A DNA stretch of 64,000 nucleotides, taken from the NCBI RefSeq assembly GCF_028689845.1, contig NZ_JAQVCH010000007.1, positions 37,733 to 101,732 of the forward strand, written 5' to 3'. Made by a program: the position numbers and the translations under genes. This document shows positions 1-8,505 of this stretch, one piece after another (positions within the stretch are counted from its first letter, which is position 1; each line of letters starts with the position of its first letter). This stretch comes from Flavobacterium sp. (GTDB taxonomy: Bacteria; Bacteroidota; Bacteroidia; Flavobacteriales; Flavobacteriaceae). The notes beneath the pieces were generated by a model. That model was not told where the DNA came from. It ran no database searches and worked only from the letters and a program-made list of their open reading frames with translations.

Positions 1-388
1 CGAACTTACTTAAATCGTTGTTTACTTTTATTTGTCCTCGCTTGTTAATAAGCACTATTTTTTCAGAACCAAAAACAACAATAGAATCCAAGTTACGAAC
101 AAAGATTGCTTCAATCTTTTGAATAATATTGCTAACTTCTTTTAGAGGAATCGAATCAACTTTGGCACCTTCTAAATCATAAAAAAATAATTTTTTCTGT
201 GTATATGGCTCCGAAATGTAAAATAATTGCCTTTGTTTTGTGAAGTCGTAATAAATACCTCTAGAAATTCCACCAAATTCAAACGGAATGTCAAAAGTTA
301 TGGTTTGCGATATTTCTTTACTGTCCTGTTTCTTGCAAGAAGTAAAGACTAGCAAAATCAAGAGTAAAATAAATAGTTTTTTATTCAT
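1..388 (-). CDS. Lipoprotein, possible beta-propeller type, cut by window edge
   Basis: An open frame starts at the ATG at 388 and runs leftwards off the window without a stop, so only the first 129 codons are visible. The N-terminus (MNKKLFILLLILLVFTSCKK) is a clear lipoprotein signal with the lipobox cysteine at residue 18. The rest contains patterns such as YDFTKQRQLFYISEP and FYDLEGAKVDSIPL, which resemble the strand-turn spacing of DUF4221 or 6-bladed propeller lipoproteins of Bacteroidota; this is only a suggestion. It lies 49 bases after another small lipoprotein gene on the same strand and may be co-transcribed with it. Function unknown. Confidence 0.7.
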   Translation of the reverse strand, partial: MNKKLFILLLILLVFTSCKKQDSKEISQTITFDIPFEFGGISRGIYYDFTKQRQLFYISEPYTQKKLFFYDLEGAKVDSIPLKEVSNIIQKIEAIFVRNLDSIVVFGSEKIVLINKRGQIKVNNDLSKF

Positions 389-398
389 TTTTTTATAA

Positions 399-426
399 GG
401 CTCACTTACCTATTGGCAAATGAGCC
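399..426 (-). other. Intercistronic hairpin between two lipoprotein genes
   Basis: GGCTCA (399-404) and TGAGCC (421-426) form a six-pair stem with a 16-base loop. It lies between the stop of the lipoprotein gene at 438 and the next start at 388. Read on the minus strand it is followed by TTATAAAAAAA rather than a clean T run, so it may be a weak terminator, a processing site or chance. Confidence 0.3.
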
Positions 427-437
427 ATTTAAATATA

Positions 438-893
438 TTACTCAAAAATAGGATAAACTCTTTTGATATTTTTATTATTGTCTTCAAAAATAAAATAATG
501 GTCTTTTGTTCCCACTTTAGTTTTGATTTTTAATACAAGATTTCCATTTGATGTTGCGTTGATTATATCTTGCTCAAAATAGTCCAATAAGTCACTAGTA
601 CGAACTGTAAATATTTCTTTCACAAGGTTAGAGTTTTCTTTCATTACTGCATCCATCAAAGGAAGGATTGTATTAGTAAATGAAACTTTGTTAGGAGTAA
701 CAATTACTTCTGGTAAACAATCAGTGGGAGGGCCCCAACACCCCCAAGTATTACCATCGTCGTGATACGTGGTTATTTTTCCGATAGCTACCCTCTCATT
801 TAAGCCAGCTTGCTGTACTTCTGTCGTTTCGTCATTACTTTCACAATTGAAAAGAAAAAATGACATTGCCGAAATTAACATGATTTTTTTCAT
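438..893 (-). CDS. Small hypothetical lipoprotein
   Basis: 151 residues. The start (MKKIMLISAMSFFLFNCESN) is a lipoprotein signal with the cysteine at residue 17, so the mature protein should be anchored to a membrane. A short segment at about residues 50-62 (GCWGPPTDCLPE) has a cysteine pair that could form a disulfide. The remaining part is a single small alpha/beta-looking region ending in DHYFIFEDNNKNIKRVYPIFE. I recognise no family. It is followed by another lipoprotein gene on the same strand, and the XRE regulator at 1017 is divergent, sharing a 123-base spacer. Size, secretion signal and neighbours suggest accessory, strain-variable content. Confidence 0.65.
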   Translation of the reverse strand: MKKIMLISAMSFFLFNCESNDETTEVQQAGLNERVAIGKITTYHDDGNTWGCWGPPTDCLPEVIVTPNKVSFTNTILPLMDAVMKENSNLVKEIFTVRTSDLLDYFEQDIINATSNGNLVLKIKTKVGTKDHYFIFEDNNKNIKRVYPIFE

Positions 894-1016
894 AATTAAA
901 TGTTTTTAAAATTAATAATATATTTACTTGCTTACAAATTTTTTAAAAACTAAATTTGTTTCCTATTCAATAATGAATATTAGTAATCTTATTCTGAATA
1001 TAATACATTTTATTCA

Positions 1017-1391
1017 ATGTCTATCGGCTTTAAAATTAAAAAGTTACGTGAAGAGAAGAAGCTGTCTCAGCCTGAGTTGGCAGATATTTTGATGATTTCT
1101 CAATCTAAACTCTCAAATATTGAAAATGGGCAGACAAAAAGCATTGATTTTTTGTTAATGGATAAAGTTTGTCATTATTTTGAAAAAGATTTTGAGTTTT
1201 TTATAGAAAATACCACCCAAATAAATAATATTAAAAAATTAGATGGCAGTATAAACAATCATGGTACCATCAATCTATTTCCAGAGGTAATAATTTCTGA
1301 GATAAGAAAATTAGTTGAAGATAATAAAGATAAAGAAAACCTCATTTTAGCTTTAAGAGAGGAAAACAAGAATTTAAGAAACGGTAAATAA
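1017..1391 (+). CDS. XRE-family transcriptional regulator
   Basis: 124 residues. Residues 6-55 form a Cro/C1 helix-turn-helix: IKKLREEKKLSQPELADILM, then ISQSKLSNIENGQTKSIDF. The C-terminal part (about 80-124) holds the NNHGTINLFPEVI pattern and a charged helix (VEDNKDKENLILALREENKN) likely to mediate oligomerisation. Such small XRE proteins with a C-terminal coil are common in Flavobacteriaceae. It reads away from the lipoprotein gene at 438-893, whose spacer it shares, so it could regulate that gene or itself; no operator is evident. No -7 box with the full TAnnTTTG pattern was found; TACATTTT lies just before the start. Confidence 0.85.
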   Translation: MSIGFKIKKLREEKKLSQPELADILMISQSKLSNIENGQTKSIDFLLMDKVCHYFEKDFEFFIENTTQINNIKKLDGSINNHGTINLFPEVIISEIRKLVEDNKDKENLILALREENKNLRNGK

Positions 1392-1472
1392 AATTTTTCT
1401 AAAGCTTCCTAAAACCAACAACGATTAAATTTCTTTTTTTGATTTTATGCTTAAATTCGTATACGAAATAGG

Positions 1473-2903
1473 TTATTCTTTTATCAGTTTAATTGTTTTC
1501 TTTTGATTAGAAGTTCCTTCAATTGTCAATAAATACATTCCATTTGAAAGTGTTTCAAGATTAATTTCTTTGATACTTTCAGTAGCGTTTTTAGTTACGG
1601 ATATTGTTTTGCCTAACAAATCTGTAACCGTAGCTTTTTCAACAAAACTAGCTGAAGAAATAGTAACCACATTAGTACAAGGGTTTGGATAAACGGAAGT
1701 ATTGCTAAAACCTTCTTCTGCAATACTCAACGCACCAGTAATGTTAAACGGATGCGTTATCGTTTGACCTTGGTAGGTTGCTTGCCACTTCCACTCACCA
1801 TTCATGTTGTAAACGCCAGAATAATACCAATACCAGTAGGACGCATAATAATTATCAGTAAAATTAAAATTAAAATTATATAAAATAGAATTATCAGGAC
1901 GTATGATTTTAAGATTGATGGTAGTGCCAGCTACTTGGTCTCTCATGTAAATTCCAAAATAAACAGTATTGGCGGCATCAAAATCATTGCTTTCATTTGG
2001 GGTCTCAGTGGTTGGACAGTCAGGAAAAATAGGTGCTGCAGAATGTGTCAGTACAGCGTTGATGTTTGGATTGGAATACGGCTTTTGATTTTCCCACCAA
2101 CTAGCTGCATTTAAATCGTTGCAAGCACCTGCATAAGGATCTATCAAAATGTCTTGTCCCGTTCCGTTCCATTCAACTTCAGAATAAACTTCAAAATGTA
2201 AATGAGGGCCTGTTGAGTTCCCTGAGCTTCCAACAATACCTAAAAACTCTCCTGCAACAACACTGTCGCCGACATTCTTAGTGGTCAATGAGTTTTGTTT
2301 CATATGGCCGTATAAGGCAACGCTTCCATCAGCATGCTGAATGTATACTGCATTCCATAGATTGTTATTGAAAGCACAACTTCTATCTAATTGTGCTCCT
2401 TGTTTAGCTATAATTTGTCCGGGTGCAGCAGCAATAATTTCAACTTCATTATTGTCCATCATTTTCCAAGTAAAAGGCCAAGTAAAAATATCAACGCCAA
2501 GATGATTGTAGCCAGCCGCTGTGTCATAGGTTTTGGTGCCGCAGTTATAGTCTGTTAATTGGTTCGGATAGGCTTCGTTATGATCCATATAGCCCGAAAT
2601 CGACCACACGTCGTTATAAGTAACGCCAGCAGCCTTTTGGATTGGCCAAATAAATGATGGGTGTCCGCCCGCTATTTGGAGCAATGGATTAAACGCTAAT
2701 TTGTCTTGAGCATTTAACTGTTGGATACCATTTTTTATTTCAACTTTAACCGCTACTCTTTGGGCGTCTGTCAAACAAGGTGAATGGCTTTCATTAAACT
2801 TATATTCGCCTCCACCGGCTGGAGTCAAATCTTGTGCTAAAGTTTCTACTGAAAAAACGAATGTAGAAACAATCAATAAAAGGAAAGTAAAGTGTGATTT
2901 CAT
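1473..2903 (-). CDS. M23 peptidase with type IX secretion sorting domain
   Basis: 476 residues: signal peptide (1 to about 23), an extracellular region, a peptidase M23 (LytM-like) domain at about 130-260, and a C-terminal sorting domain at about 400-476. Zinc ligands of the LytM fold are visible: NHLGVD (H134, D138), YGHM (H200) and HLHFEVY (H234, H236). The tail has the type A type IX sorting pattern (VYPNP at its start, GMYLLTIEG and KKTIKLIKE at its end). The protein should be exported by Sec, cross the outer membrane by the type IX translocon (SprA, encoded at 50675) and be released or surface-attached. M23 enzymes usually cut peptidoglycan cross-links or glycine-rich peptides; the substrate here is unknown. 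Monocistronic. Confidence 0.92.
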   Translation of the reverse strand: MKSHFTFLLLIVSTFVFSVETLAQDLTPAGGGEYKFNESHSPCLTDAQRVAVKVEIKNGIQQLNAQDKLAFNPLLQIAGGHPSFIWPIQKAAGVTYNDVWSISGYMDHNEAYPNQLTDYNCGTKTYDTAAGYNHLGVDIFTWPFTWKMMDNNEVEIIAAAPGQIIAKQGAQLDRSCAFNNNLWNAVYIQHADGSVALYGHMKQNSLTTKNVGDSVVAGEFLGIVGSSGNSTGPHLHFEVYSEVEWNGTGQDILIDPYAGACNDLNAASWWENQKPYSNPNINAVLTHSAAPIFPDCPTTETPNESNDFDAANTVYFGIYMRDQVAGTTINLKIIRPDNSILYNFNFNFTDNYYASYWYWYYSGVYNMNGEWKWQATYQGQTITHPFNITGALSIAEEGFSNTSVYPNPCTNVVTISSASFVEKATVTDLLGKTISVTKNATESIKEINLETLSNGMYLLTIEGTSNQKKTIKLIKE

Positions 2904-3161
2904 AAATTAATATTTTAAAGGTTATACTATTACATCGATTTATTGTCAAAATGTGAGCAAAAAAAATAAAAATAAACAATAAAGAGTGTTAAAGCTATTG
3001 AGTATAAACACATAAACAGCTAAAAGACAGCATTTTATTGAATTAATTTTTAAACGAAAATAATTGAATAAAATAAATTCAGTAACCAACTTGGCGAAGT
3101 ATTCTTCTGAAAAGCTCTTCCATTAGCTCTTCCTTTTCGGATTCCTTTGGATGATAATAAA

Positions 3162-4310
3162 CTATGCCTTCTTAAAGCTAACCACCATCGTACTGCCTTT
3201 ATTAATTTCGGAATGATGTACTTTAATTTTGCCTTTGTGGTATTCTTCCACAATTCGTTTGGTTAAAGAAAGGCCTAATCCCCAACCGCGTTTTTTGGTT
3301 GTAAATCCAGGTTCAAAAATCTTCTTAAATTGACTTTTCGGAATTCCTTTCCCGGAATCAGAGATATAAATTTTTACTTCTGATTCATCATCAATAATAT
3401 TCAAGGATAATTTTCCGCGACCCTTCATGGCATCGATTGCATTTTTAACCAAATTTTCGATTGTCCAACTATGCAATGCTGCGTTAAAATTAACAAATAC
3501 AGGATGTGAAGGCCCTAAAAATGTAAATTCTACCTGTTTAGAAAAACGTGATTTTAGATAATCATAAGATTGCTCCGTCTCAGAAACAAGATCTAATTTT
3601 TCTAAAATCGGTTCGGAGCCCACTTTTGAAAAGCGGTCCGTTATCGTTTGCAAACGCGAAATATCTTTTTCAATTTCAGAAATGGTACTTTGACTGACGT
3701 TTTCAGATTTTAAGATTTCTAACCAGCCAATTAAGGAAGATAACGGTGTGCCAATTTGATGAGCCGTTTCTTTGGCCATTCCAGCCCACAATTTATTTTG
3801 CGTTGCAATTTTAGAGGTTTGATAAAAATTGAAAACCAACATCCCAAAGAGAAAAATAATGAGTAATAATGCCAGCGGATAATACTTTAATTTGTTTAAT
3901 AAAGAAGAATCACCATAATATAAATATTGAAATTTACCCGCTACATATTCCATCACAATGGGGTCATTTTCCTTTTTTAATTTTGATAAAACACTGCGGA
4001 GTTTTACAGAATCTGTTTCCTCATTTTCTTCTAAATTCGTGGTGTTAATGATTTTATCGTTTTCATCCGTCACAATTATTGGAATCGTAGTTGTATTACT
4101 GATGATTTTTAAAGGTAAACTAATATCGGCATCCACATCAGAAGTAAATACGTTGGTTTGGGCTTCTGCCCACAGTTCCATTTTTAATCGTTCATCTTGT
4201 TTGAAACGTTGAAAAAAAGTATACGTATTCCAAAGTATTAAGGAAACAATCACAAAAGAAGCTAAAATTAAAACCCAGCGTGTCGCATTTCGACTGTCGG
4301 AAAACTGCAT
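3162..4310 (-). CDS. Membrane sensor histidine kinase, orphan
   Basis: 382 residues. Two membrane helices (about 11-33 and 144-162) enclose a periplasmic sensor segment of about 105 residues. The dimerisation box is AKETAHQIGTPLSSL with the phosphoacceptor H184. The ATPase domain shows the N box (ENLVKNAIDAM), G1 (DSGKGIP), F box (FEPGFTTK) and G2 (WGLGLSL). This is a complete HisKA-HATPase kinase of a type common in Flavobacteria. No response regulator gene is adjacent, so its partner must be elsewhere. It is divergent from the flavin-reductase-like gene at 4412. The sensed signal cannot be deduced. Confidence 0.92.
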   Translation of the reverse strand: MQFSDSRNATRWVLILASFVIVSLILWNTYTFFQRFKQDERLKMELWAEAQTNVFTSDVDADISLPLKIISNTTTIPIIVTDENDKIINTTNLEENEETDSVKLRSVLSKLKKENDPIVMEYVAGKFQYLYYGDSSLLNKLKYYPLALLLIIFLFGMLVFNFYQTSKIATQNKLWAGMAKETAHQIGTPLSSLIGWLEILKSENVSQSTISEIEKDISRLQTITDRFSKVGSEPILEKLDLVSETEQSYDYLKSRFSKQVEFTFLGPSHPVFVNFNAALHSWTIENLVKNAIDAMKGRGKLSLNIIDDESEVKIYISDSGKGIPKSQFKKIFEPGFTTKKRGWGLGLSLTKRIVEEYHKGKIKVHHSEINKGSTMVVSFKKA

Positions 4311-4387
4311 AAAAATGTATTTACGATAAATGTACTAAAATCTACTCGGAAATTAAAAAATCAACTCGCAATTCCTTTTCCTTTTTA

Positions 4388-4395
4388 TACATTTG
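4388..4395 (+). promoter_or_regulatory. Putative -7 box of the 4412 gene
   Basis: TACATTTG matches the Bacteroidota -7 consensus TAnnTTTG and lies 17 bases before the start codon at 4412. No good -33 TTTG lies 19 bases further upstream, so this is moderate evidence only. Confidence 0.4.
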
Positions 4396-4411
4396 TAAAA
4401 ATATAAATCAG

Positions 4412-5290
4412 ATGATTAGCATTTCGCCACAAGAAATTTCGCCTGTTCAATTACAAGGTTATTTGCAAAGTGCTGTTGGTCCACGACCCATTGCTTTTGC
4501 TAGTACGATAGATGAGGCCGGAAATCCTAATTTATCACCGTTTAGTTTTTTTAATGTGTTTAGTTCTAATCCACCGATTTTAATTTTTTCTCCTGCTCGA
4601 CGCGTGCGAGACAATACGATAAAACACACCTTAATCAATTGTAAAACTACGCGAGAAGTGGTTATTAATGTGGTAAATTATGCTATTGTTCAGCAAGCGT
4701 CATTATCTAGTACAGAGTATGCAGATGGAGTGAATGAGTTTTTGAAATCGGGGTTAACCATGTTGCCTTCTGATGAGGTTGGTCCTTTTCGAGTGGCCGA
4801 AAGTCCGGTTCAATTTGAATGTAAAGTAAACGATATTATTAGTTTGGGTTCAGAAGGTGGAGCAGGGAATTTAATCATTTGTGAAGTAGTCAAATTACAT
4901 ATAGACGAACGTATTTTAGATAAAAATGGAAACATCGACCAGCATCAAATTGATTTAGTGTCAAGGATGGGAGGAAGTTGGTATTCGCGAGCTAATCAAG
5001 GTCTTTTTGAAATTCCAAAACCATTGGCAACCTTAGGAATTGGCGTAGATGAAATTCCGCTTTTTGTCAAAGAAAGTCCCGTTTTCGACGGGAACGATTT
5101 AGGGATGTTAGGCAATGTAGAAAGTTTGCCAACATTAGAAGAAATTGATATATTTGTAAAAGAAAATATTCAGGTGAAAGGGGTGTTGAGTTCGGCAGAT
5201 GAAATGAAAGTGCATCATAAAGCCAAAGAATATTTATTAAAACAAGACGCTTTGTCGGCTTGGAAAGTACTATTAGCCAAACGAGTATAA
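4412..5290 (+). CDS. Flavin reductase-like (split-barrel FMN-binding) protein
   Basis: 292 residues. The N-terminal 200 residues match the flavin reductase-like split-barrel family (DIM6/NTAB type): VGPRPIAFASTIDEAGNPNLSPFSFFNVFS is the typical opening, followed by PPILIFSPARR and TREVVINVV. Such proteins bind FMN and often act as NAD(P)H:flavin oxidoreductases; the substrate is not defined. The extra C-terminal part (about 205-292) is a helical extension seen in Bacteroidota members. The ATG at 4412 is the first in-frame start and follows a -7-like box. The DUF3127 gene starts 34 bases downstream and may be co-transcribed. Confidence 0.85.
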   Translation: MISISPQEISPVQLQGYLQSAVGPRPIAFASTIDEAGNPNLSPFSFFNVFSSNPPILIFSPARRVRDNTIKHTLINCKTTREVVINVVNYAIVQQASLSSTEYADGVNEFLKSGLTMLPSDEVGPFRVAESPVQFECKVNDIISLGSEGGAGNLIICEVVKLHIDERILDKNGNIDQHQIDLVSRMGGSWYSRANQGLFEIPKPLATLGIGVDEIPLFVKESPVFDGNDLGMLGNVESLPTLEEIDIFVKENIQVKGVLSSADEMKVHHKAKEYLLKQDALSAWKVLLAKRV

Positions 5291-5324
5291 TATAAGCCAA
5301 TTAATAATTTTAAAAATCAAGAGT

Positions 5325-5702
5325 ATGGAAGTTACAGGAAAAGTAAAAGTTGTTGGAGAAGTACAACAAGTAAGCCCAACATTTAAAAAAAGAGAACTAG
5401 TAGTTACTACAGAAGAGCAGTATCCACAAAGTATCATGGTTGAATTTGTACAAGATAAAACTGATTTATTGAATTCGGTTTCCGTTGGGGAAAACGTAAA
5501 AGTTTCAATAAATTTAGGAGGAAGAGAATGGGTAAATCCACAAGGGGAAACTAAATATTTTAATTCTATTAAAGGTTGGAGAATTGAGAAAATACAATCA
5601 GAAGCTCCTGCAGCAGCTCCAATGCCACCAATGCCAGCCGCTCAAGCTTTTGAGCCTGCCACAAACTTTAATGAAGAAGAGCATGATGATTTGCCTTTCT
5701 AA
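5325..5702 (+). CDS. DUF3127 domain protein
   Basis: 125 residues. The first 90 match DUF3127, a small beta-rich family largely confined to Bacteroidota: MEVTGKVKVVGEVQQVSPTF, then KRELVVTTEEQYPQ, VKVSINLGGREW and TKYFNSIKGWRIE. The tail is proline/alanine-rich and ends in an acidic DLPF motif, the layout of single-stranded DNA-binding proteins (OB fold with acidic tip). A role in nucleic-acid binding is therefore a reasonable guess, not an established function. It follows the flavin-reductase gene by 34 bases and is followed by a strong terminator. Confidence 0.85.
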   Translation: MEVTGKVKVVGEVQQVSPTFKKRELVVTTEEQYPQSIMVEFVQDKTDLLNSVSVGENVKVSINLGGREWVNPQGETKYFNSIKGWRIEKIQSEAPAAAPMPPMPAAQAFEPATNFNEEEHDDLPF

Positions 5703-5730
5703 TCAAAGTGTATAAAAAATATAAATCAGC

Positions 5731-5774
5731 AAACCAATCTAAAATTTATGTATAAATGTTAGATTGGTTTTTTT
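5731..5774 (+). terminator. Rho-independent terminator after the DUF3127 gene
   Basis: Inverted repeat AAACCAATCTAA (5731-5742) / TTAGATTGGTTT (5759-5770), 12 perfect pairs around a 16-base loop, followed by a T run to 5774. It ends transcription of the 4412-5702 unit. Confidence 0.85.
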
Positions 5775-5810
5775 GATAATTACTTAATTCTATTTTCCTT
5801 TTTCTAAATC

Positions 5811-6458
5811 ATGTATTTTCTCTCCAAAGAACTTTATTTCCCTCCTGTTAGTGAAGCTTCTATCGACGGTGTTCTTGCTGTTGGTGGCGATTTGAGTTCA
5901 GAGCGTTTACTTTTAGCTTATCGAAGCGGGATTTTTCCTTGGTTTGAAGAAGAAGAGCCTATTTTATGGTGGAGTCCGCCAGAGCGAATGGTAGTCGATC
6001 CACAGCTGTATAAAATTTCAAAAAGTTTGCGAAATATTCTGAATAGAAACCTTTTTAAAGTAACGTTTAACCAAGAATTTTCTACTATAATTAAATCGTG
6101 TCAGCTGTCACCGAGAAAAGACCAAAATGGCACTTGGATTACAGAAGCAATGGTTGAAGCCTATTTGCAGTTGCATGAAAAAGGCCATGCAAAATCAGTA
6201 GAAGTTTGGCAAAATGGCGAAATTGTTGGCGGCTTATACGGAATCGATTTAGGGAAGGTTTTTTGTGGCGAAAGCATGTTTTCAACGGTTTCAAATGCCA
6301 GTAAAGTTGCTTTTGTTTCGTTGATTCAAAAATTAAAAGAAGAAAATTACCATTTATTAGATTGTCAATTGCACAACAATCATTTGGAAAAATTAGGAGC
6401 ATTTGAAATCTCAAGGAATTCGTACATGAAGATTTTAAAAAACAGTTTGTCTTCCTAA
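5811..6458 (+). CDS. aat: Leucyl/phenylalanyl-tRNA--protein transferase
   Basis: 215 residues, the usual Aat length. Family motifs: FPPVSEASIDGVLAVGGDLS near the start, YRSGIFPWFEEEEPILWWSP (the hallmark FPW...WWSP segment), NGTWITEAM, HAKSVEVWQNGEIVGGLYG and GKVFCGESMFS. The enzyme adds Leu or Phe from aminoacyl-tRNA to the N-terminus of proteins starting with Arg or Lys, marking them for ClpAP through ClpS (N-degron pathway). It is cytosolic and appears monocistronic. Confidence 0.95.
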   Translation: MYFLSKELYFPPVSEASIDGVLAVGGDLSSERLLLAYRSGIFPWFEEEEPILWWSPPERMVVDPQLYKISKSLRNILNRNLFKVTFNQEFSTIIKSCQLSPRKDQNGTWITEAMVEAYLQLHEKGHAKSVEVWQNGEIVGGLYGIDLGKVFCGESMFSTVSNASKVAFVSLIQKLKEENYHLLDCQLHNNHLEKLGAFEISRNSYMKILKNSLSS

Positions 6459-6461
6459 GAG

Positions 6462-6692
6462 TTACTTTCCGATTTTCCAGCTATATTCTTTAACGGATGG
6501 AATATAGGCTTTGTTTGCTTTTATTTTTAACTTGGTGAATACTTTTTCGTTATATTTAATTCCGATGGCATTGCCTGAAGTATATACTAAGTCGTCTTTA
6601 AAATTAATTTTAATCATTCCGTCTTGAAATTCAACATCAGAAACTCTATCAAGAAACCAAGTCGATTTCCATTGAAAGGCTAATTCATTTTA
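6462..6692 (-). pseudogene. Unstarted reading frame, likely gene remnant
   Basis: On the minus strand an open frame of 76 codons runs between a TAA at 6690-6692 and a TAA at 6462-6464. Its translation looks protein-like (it starts NELAFQWKSTWFLDRVSDVE and ends KAYIPSVKEYSWKIGK) but has no start codon at its head; the first Met is at 6617, which would leave 51 residues. An ATG at 6699 in another frame (MNLK) would join this frame if one base near 6690 were removed. I read it as the C-terminal remnant of a decayed gene, or a frameshifted small gene. Family not recognised. The rest of the aat-tag gap holds nothing recognisable. Confidence 0.4.
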
Positions 6693-6777
6693 GGTTCATT
6701 CGCACACACTTTTTAGTTTCAATAGTTAAGAATTCTTCAATAGCCTAACTTTACACCTTTTTGTCGACAGCTGAAAA

Positions 6778-7338
6778 TTACTGTCGTCTCCAACAGCTTG
6801 TCAAATGATCGTTAACCATACCGGTGGCCTGCATGTGAGCATACATGGTGGTTGGTCCAATAAATTTGAAGCCTCGTTTTTTTAATTCTTTGCTTATTTT
6901 TTCTGCTAATGGGGTATAAGCAGGAACTTGAACTAATTCAGTGAACTGATTTTCAATCGGTTTTCCATCTACAAAACTCCAGATATAGGTCGAAAAAGAG
7001 CCAAATTCTTCTTGGATTTTAATAAAAGCTTTTGCATTAGCAACAGCCGATTTAATTTTCAAGCTGTTTCGGATGATTCCGGCATCGTTCATTAATTCCT
7101 GAATTTCAAAGTCGCCAAACAGAGCAATTTGTTGGTAATCAAAATTTAAAAATGCCTTTCTGAAATTTTCTCTTTTTTTCAAAATTAAGTGCCAACTTAC
7201 GCCGGCCTGAAAAGTTTCTAAAATTAAAAACTCAAATAATTTTTGGTCGTCAAATACAGGATTTCCCCATTCATTATCATGATAATGGCGATATAAATCA
7301 TCTTTTTCAGACCAAGCACAGCGGTTTTTATTTTCCAT
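6778..7338 (-). CDS. tag: DNA-3-methyladenine glycosylase I
   Basis: 186 residues, full length. Tag hallmarks: RCAWSEKDDLYRHYHDNEWG at the N-terminus, LILETFQAGVSWHLILKKRE, GFKFIGPTTMYAHMQATGMV and NDHLTSCW at the end. The zinc ligands known in E. coli Tag (Cys, His, His, Cys) are present as C7, H20, H178 and C182 with the same spacing. The enzyme excises 3-methyladenine from alkylated DNA in base excision repair. Its start overlaps the end of the upstream VF530-type gene by 11 bases, so the two are translationally linked. Confidence 0.96.
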   Translation of the reverse strand: MENKNRCAWSEKDDLYRHYHDNEWGNPVFDDQKLFEFLILETFQAGVSWHLILKKRENFRKAFLNFDYQQIALFGDFEIQELMNDAGIIRNSLKIKSAVANAKAFIKIQEEFGSFSTYIWSFVDGKPIENQFTELVQVPAYTPLAEKISKELKKRGFKFIGPTTMYAHMQATGMVNDHLTSCWRRQ

Positions 7339-7555
7339 CTTTTTTTGTTGAAAAGGTTTGTATGTATAAGTCTTCCACCTTTTTTCTAGCCCAATCTGTT
7401 TTTCGCAAAAAGGTCAAACTTGATTTAATGGATGGATTTTCTATAAAACATTTGATTTTAATTTTTTTTCCCAAAATTTCAAAACCAAATTTTTTTTCTA
7501 ATTCGGTTAAAATTGCCAGCAAGGTTTTTCCATGAAGCGGATTGTTGTTTTCCAT
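7328..7555 (-). CDS. VF530 family DNA-binding protein (DUF2132)
   Basis: 75 residues. It begins MENNNPLHGKTLLAILTELE, with GFEILGKKIKIKCF and LTFLRKTDWARKKVEDLY following; this is the VF530 (DUF2132) pattern, a small helical family proposed from its structure to bind DNA. It overlaps tag by 11 bases, which fits a link to DNA metabolism, but no function is established. Transcription runs on the minus strand from the gap with tsf. Confidence 0.85.
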   Translation of the reverse strand: MENNNPLHGKTLLAILTELEKKFGFEILGKKIKIKCFIENPSIKSSLTFLRKTDWARKKVEDLYIQTFSTKKDGK

Positions 7556-7575
7556 GCTCTAAAGGTATTAAAAAA

Positions 7576-7608
7576 TGAAAAACCCCAATCGGAAAGATTG
7601 AGGTTTTT
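7576..7608 (-). terminator. Terminator downstream of tsf
   Basis: On the minus strand CCTCAATC pairs with GATTGGGG (one wobble) around a short loop, flanked by AAAA before and TTTTTCATTTTTT after. It lies 36 bases past the tsf stop and separates the translation-gene cluster from the VF530-type/tag pair. Confidence 0.8.
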
Positions 7609-7643
7609 AAAATGTATCGTTTTTGAAACGAGTTCAGGATAAA

Positions 7644-8468
7644 CTATCCTAAAGCTACTCTTTTAAATCCTGTAACGGTAAGGTTAGCATCAACAGATTT
7701 TACATAAGCAGTTACGCTCATTGAGCTGTCTTTAATATAATCTTGGTTTACTAAGGTGTTATCTTTAAAGAAACGACCTAATTTACCTTTTGCAATATTA
7801 TCAATCATAGCTTCTGGTTTGCCTTCTTGACGAAGTAAATCTTTAGCAATTTCAATTTCTTTTTCGATGATAGCTTGATCTACGCCAGCCTCATTCAACG
7901 CAATTGGAGACATTGCCGCCGCTTGCATCGAAACGTTTCTAGCAGCTTCTTCAGCACCAGGAACGTTAGCAGAAAGTGAAGTTAACGTAGCAATTTTGTT
8001 GCCAGCGTGAATGTATGAACCAACGAAAGTGCCTTCTAATCTTTCAAAAGAAGCAATTTCAATTTTTTCTCCAATAACACCCGTTTGTTCGATTAATTTC
8101 TCTGCAACGGTCATTCCATCGAATGAAGCATTCATAAAATCTTCTTTGTTAGTATAATTTAGTGCTAAAGCAGCTAAATCTTGAGCTAATTTTACAAACG
8201 ATTCGTTTTTACCAACGAAATCTGTTTCACAGTTTAACGAAATTACAACACCAGCTGTTTTTGCGTCATTTACTACGGCAATAACAGCACCTTCTGTTGA
8301 ATCTCTATCGGCTCTATTTGCAGCTACTTTTTGACCTTTTTTTCTAAGGTTTTCGATAGCTAAATCAAAGTCACCATCCGCTTCTACTAAAGCTTTTTTG
8401 CAGTCCATCATTCCTGCACCGGTTACTTGTCTTAATTTATTTACGTCTGCAGCAGTAATTGTTGCCAT
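7644..8468 (-). CDS. tsf: Elongation factor Ts
   Basis: 274 residues. N-terminal UBA-like segment with the family signature LRQVTGAGMMDCKKALVEADGDFDLAIENLRKKG; core motif NCETDFVGKNESF, which inserts into EF-Tu to release GDP; the C-terminal region contains ALNEAGVD and GKLGRFFKDN. It is the guanine-nucleotide exchange factor for EF-Tu. It lies downstream of rpsB, the usual bacterial order, but a long hairpin between the two genes may uncouple their expression. Confidence 0.98.
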   Translation of the reverse strand: MATITAADVNKLRQVTGAGMMDCKKALVEADGDFDLAIENLRKKGQKVAANRADRDSTEGAVIAVVNDAKTAGVVISLNCETDFVGKNESFVKLAQDLAALALNYTNKEDFMNASFDGMTVAEKLIEQTGVIGEKIEIASFERLEGTFVGSYIHAGNKIATLTSLSANVPGAEEAARNVSMQAAAMSPIALNEAGVDQAIIEKEIEIAKDLLRQEGKPEAMIDNIAKGKLGRFFKDNTLVNQDYIKDSSMSVTAYVKSVDANLTVTGFKRVALG

Positions 8469-8505
8469 TTTGTATTTATTTTTAAGTTTTTATTAATTAA
8501 AAAAA

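Noticed and set aside
3076..3160. Minus-strand frame reading VYYHPKESEKEELMEELF and ending RQVGY before a stop
   Set aside because: It looks protein-like but is only about 27 codons and has no usable start; the next upstream codon in frame after a few residues is a stop. Could be a remnant, but support is too weak.
3050..3253. A 67-codon minus-strand frame
   Set aside because: It overlaps the end of the histidine kinase gene in another frame, has no recognisable family, and its composition follows the kinase sequence.
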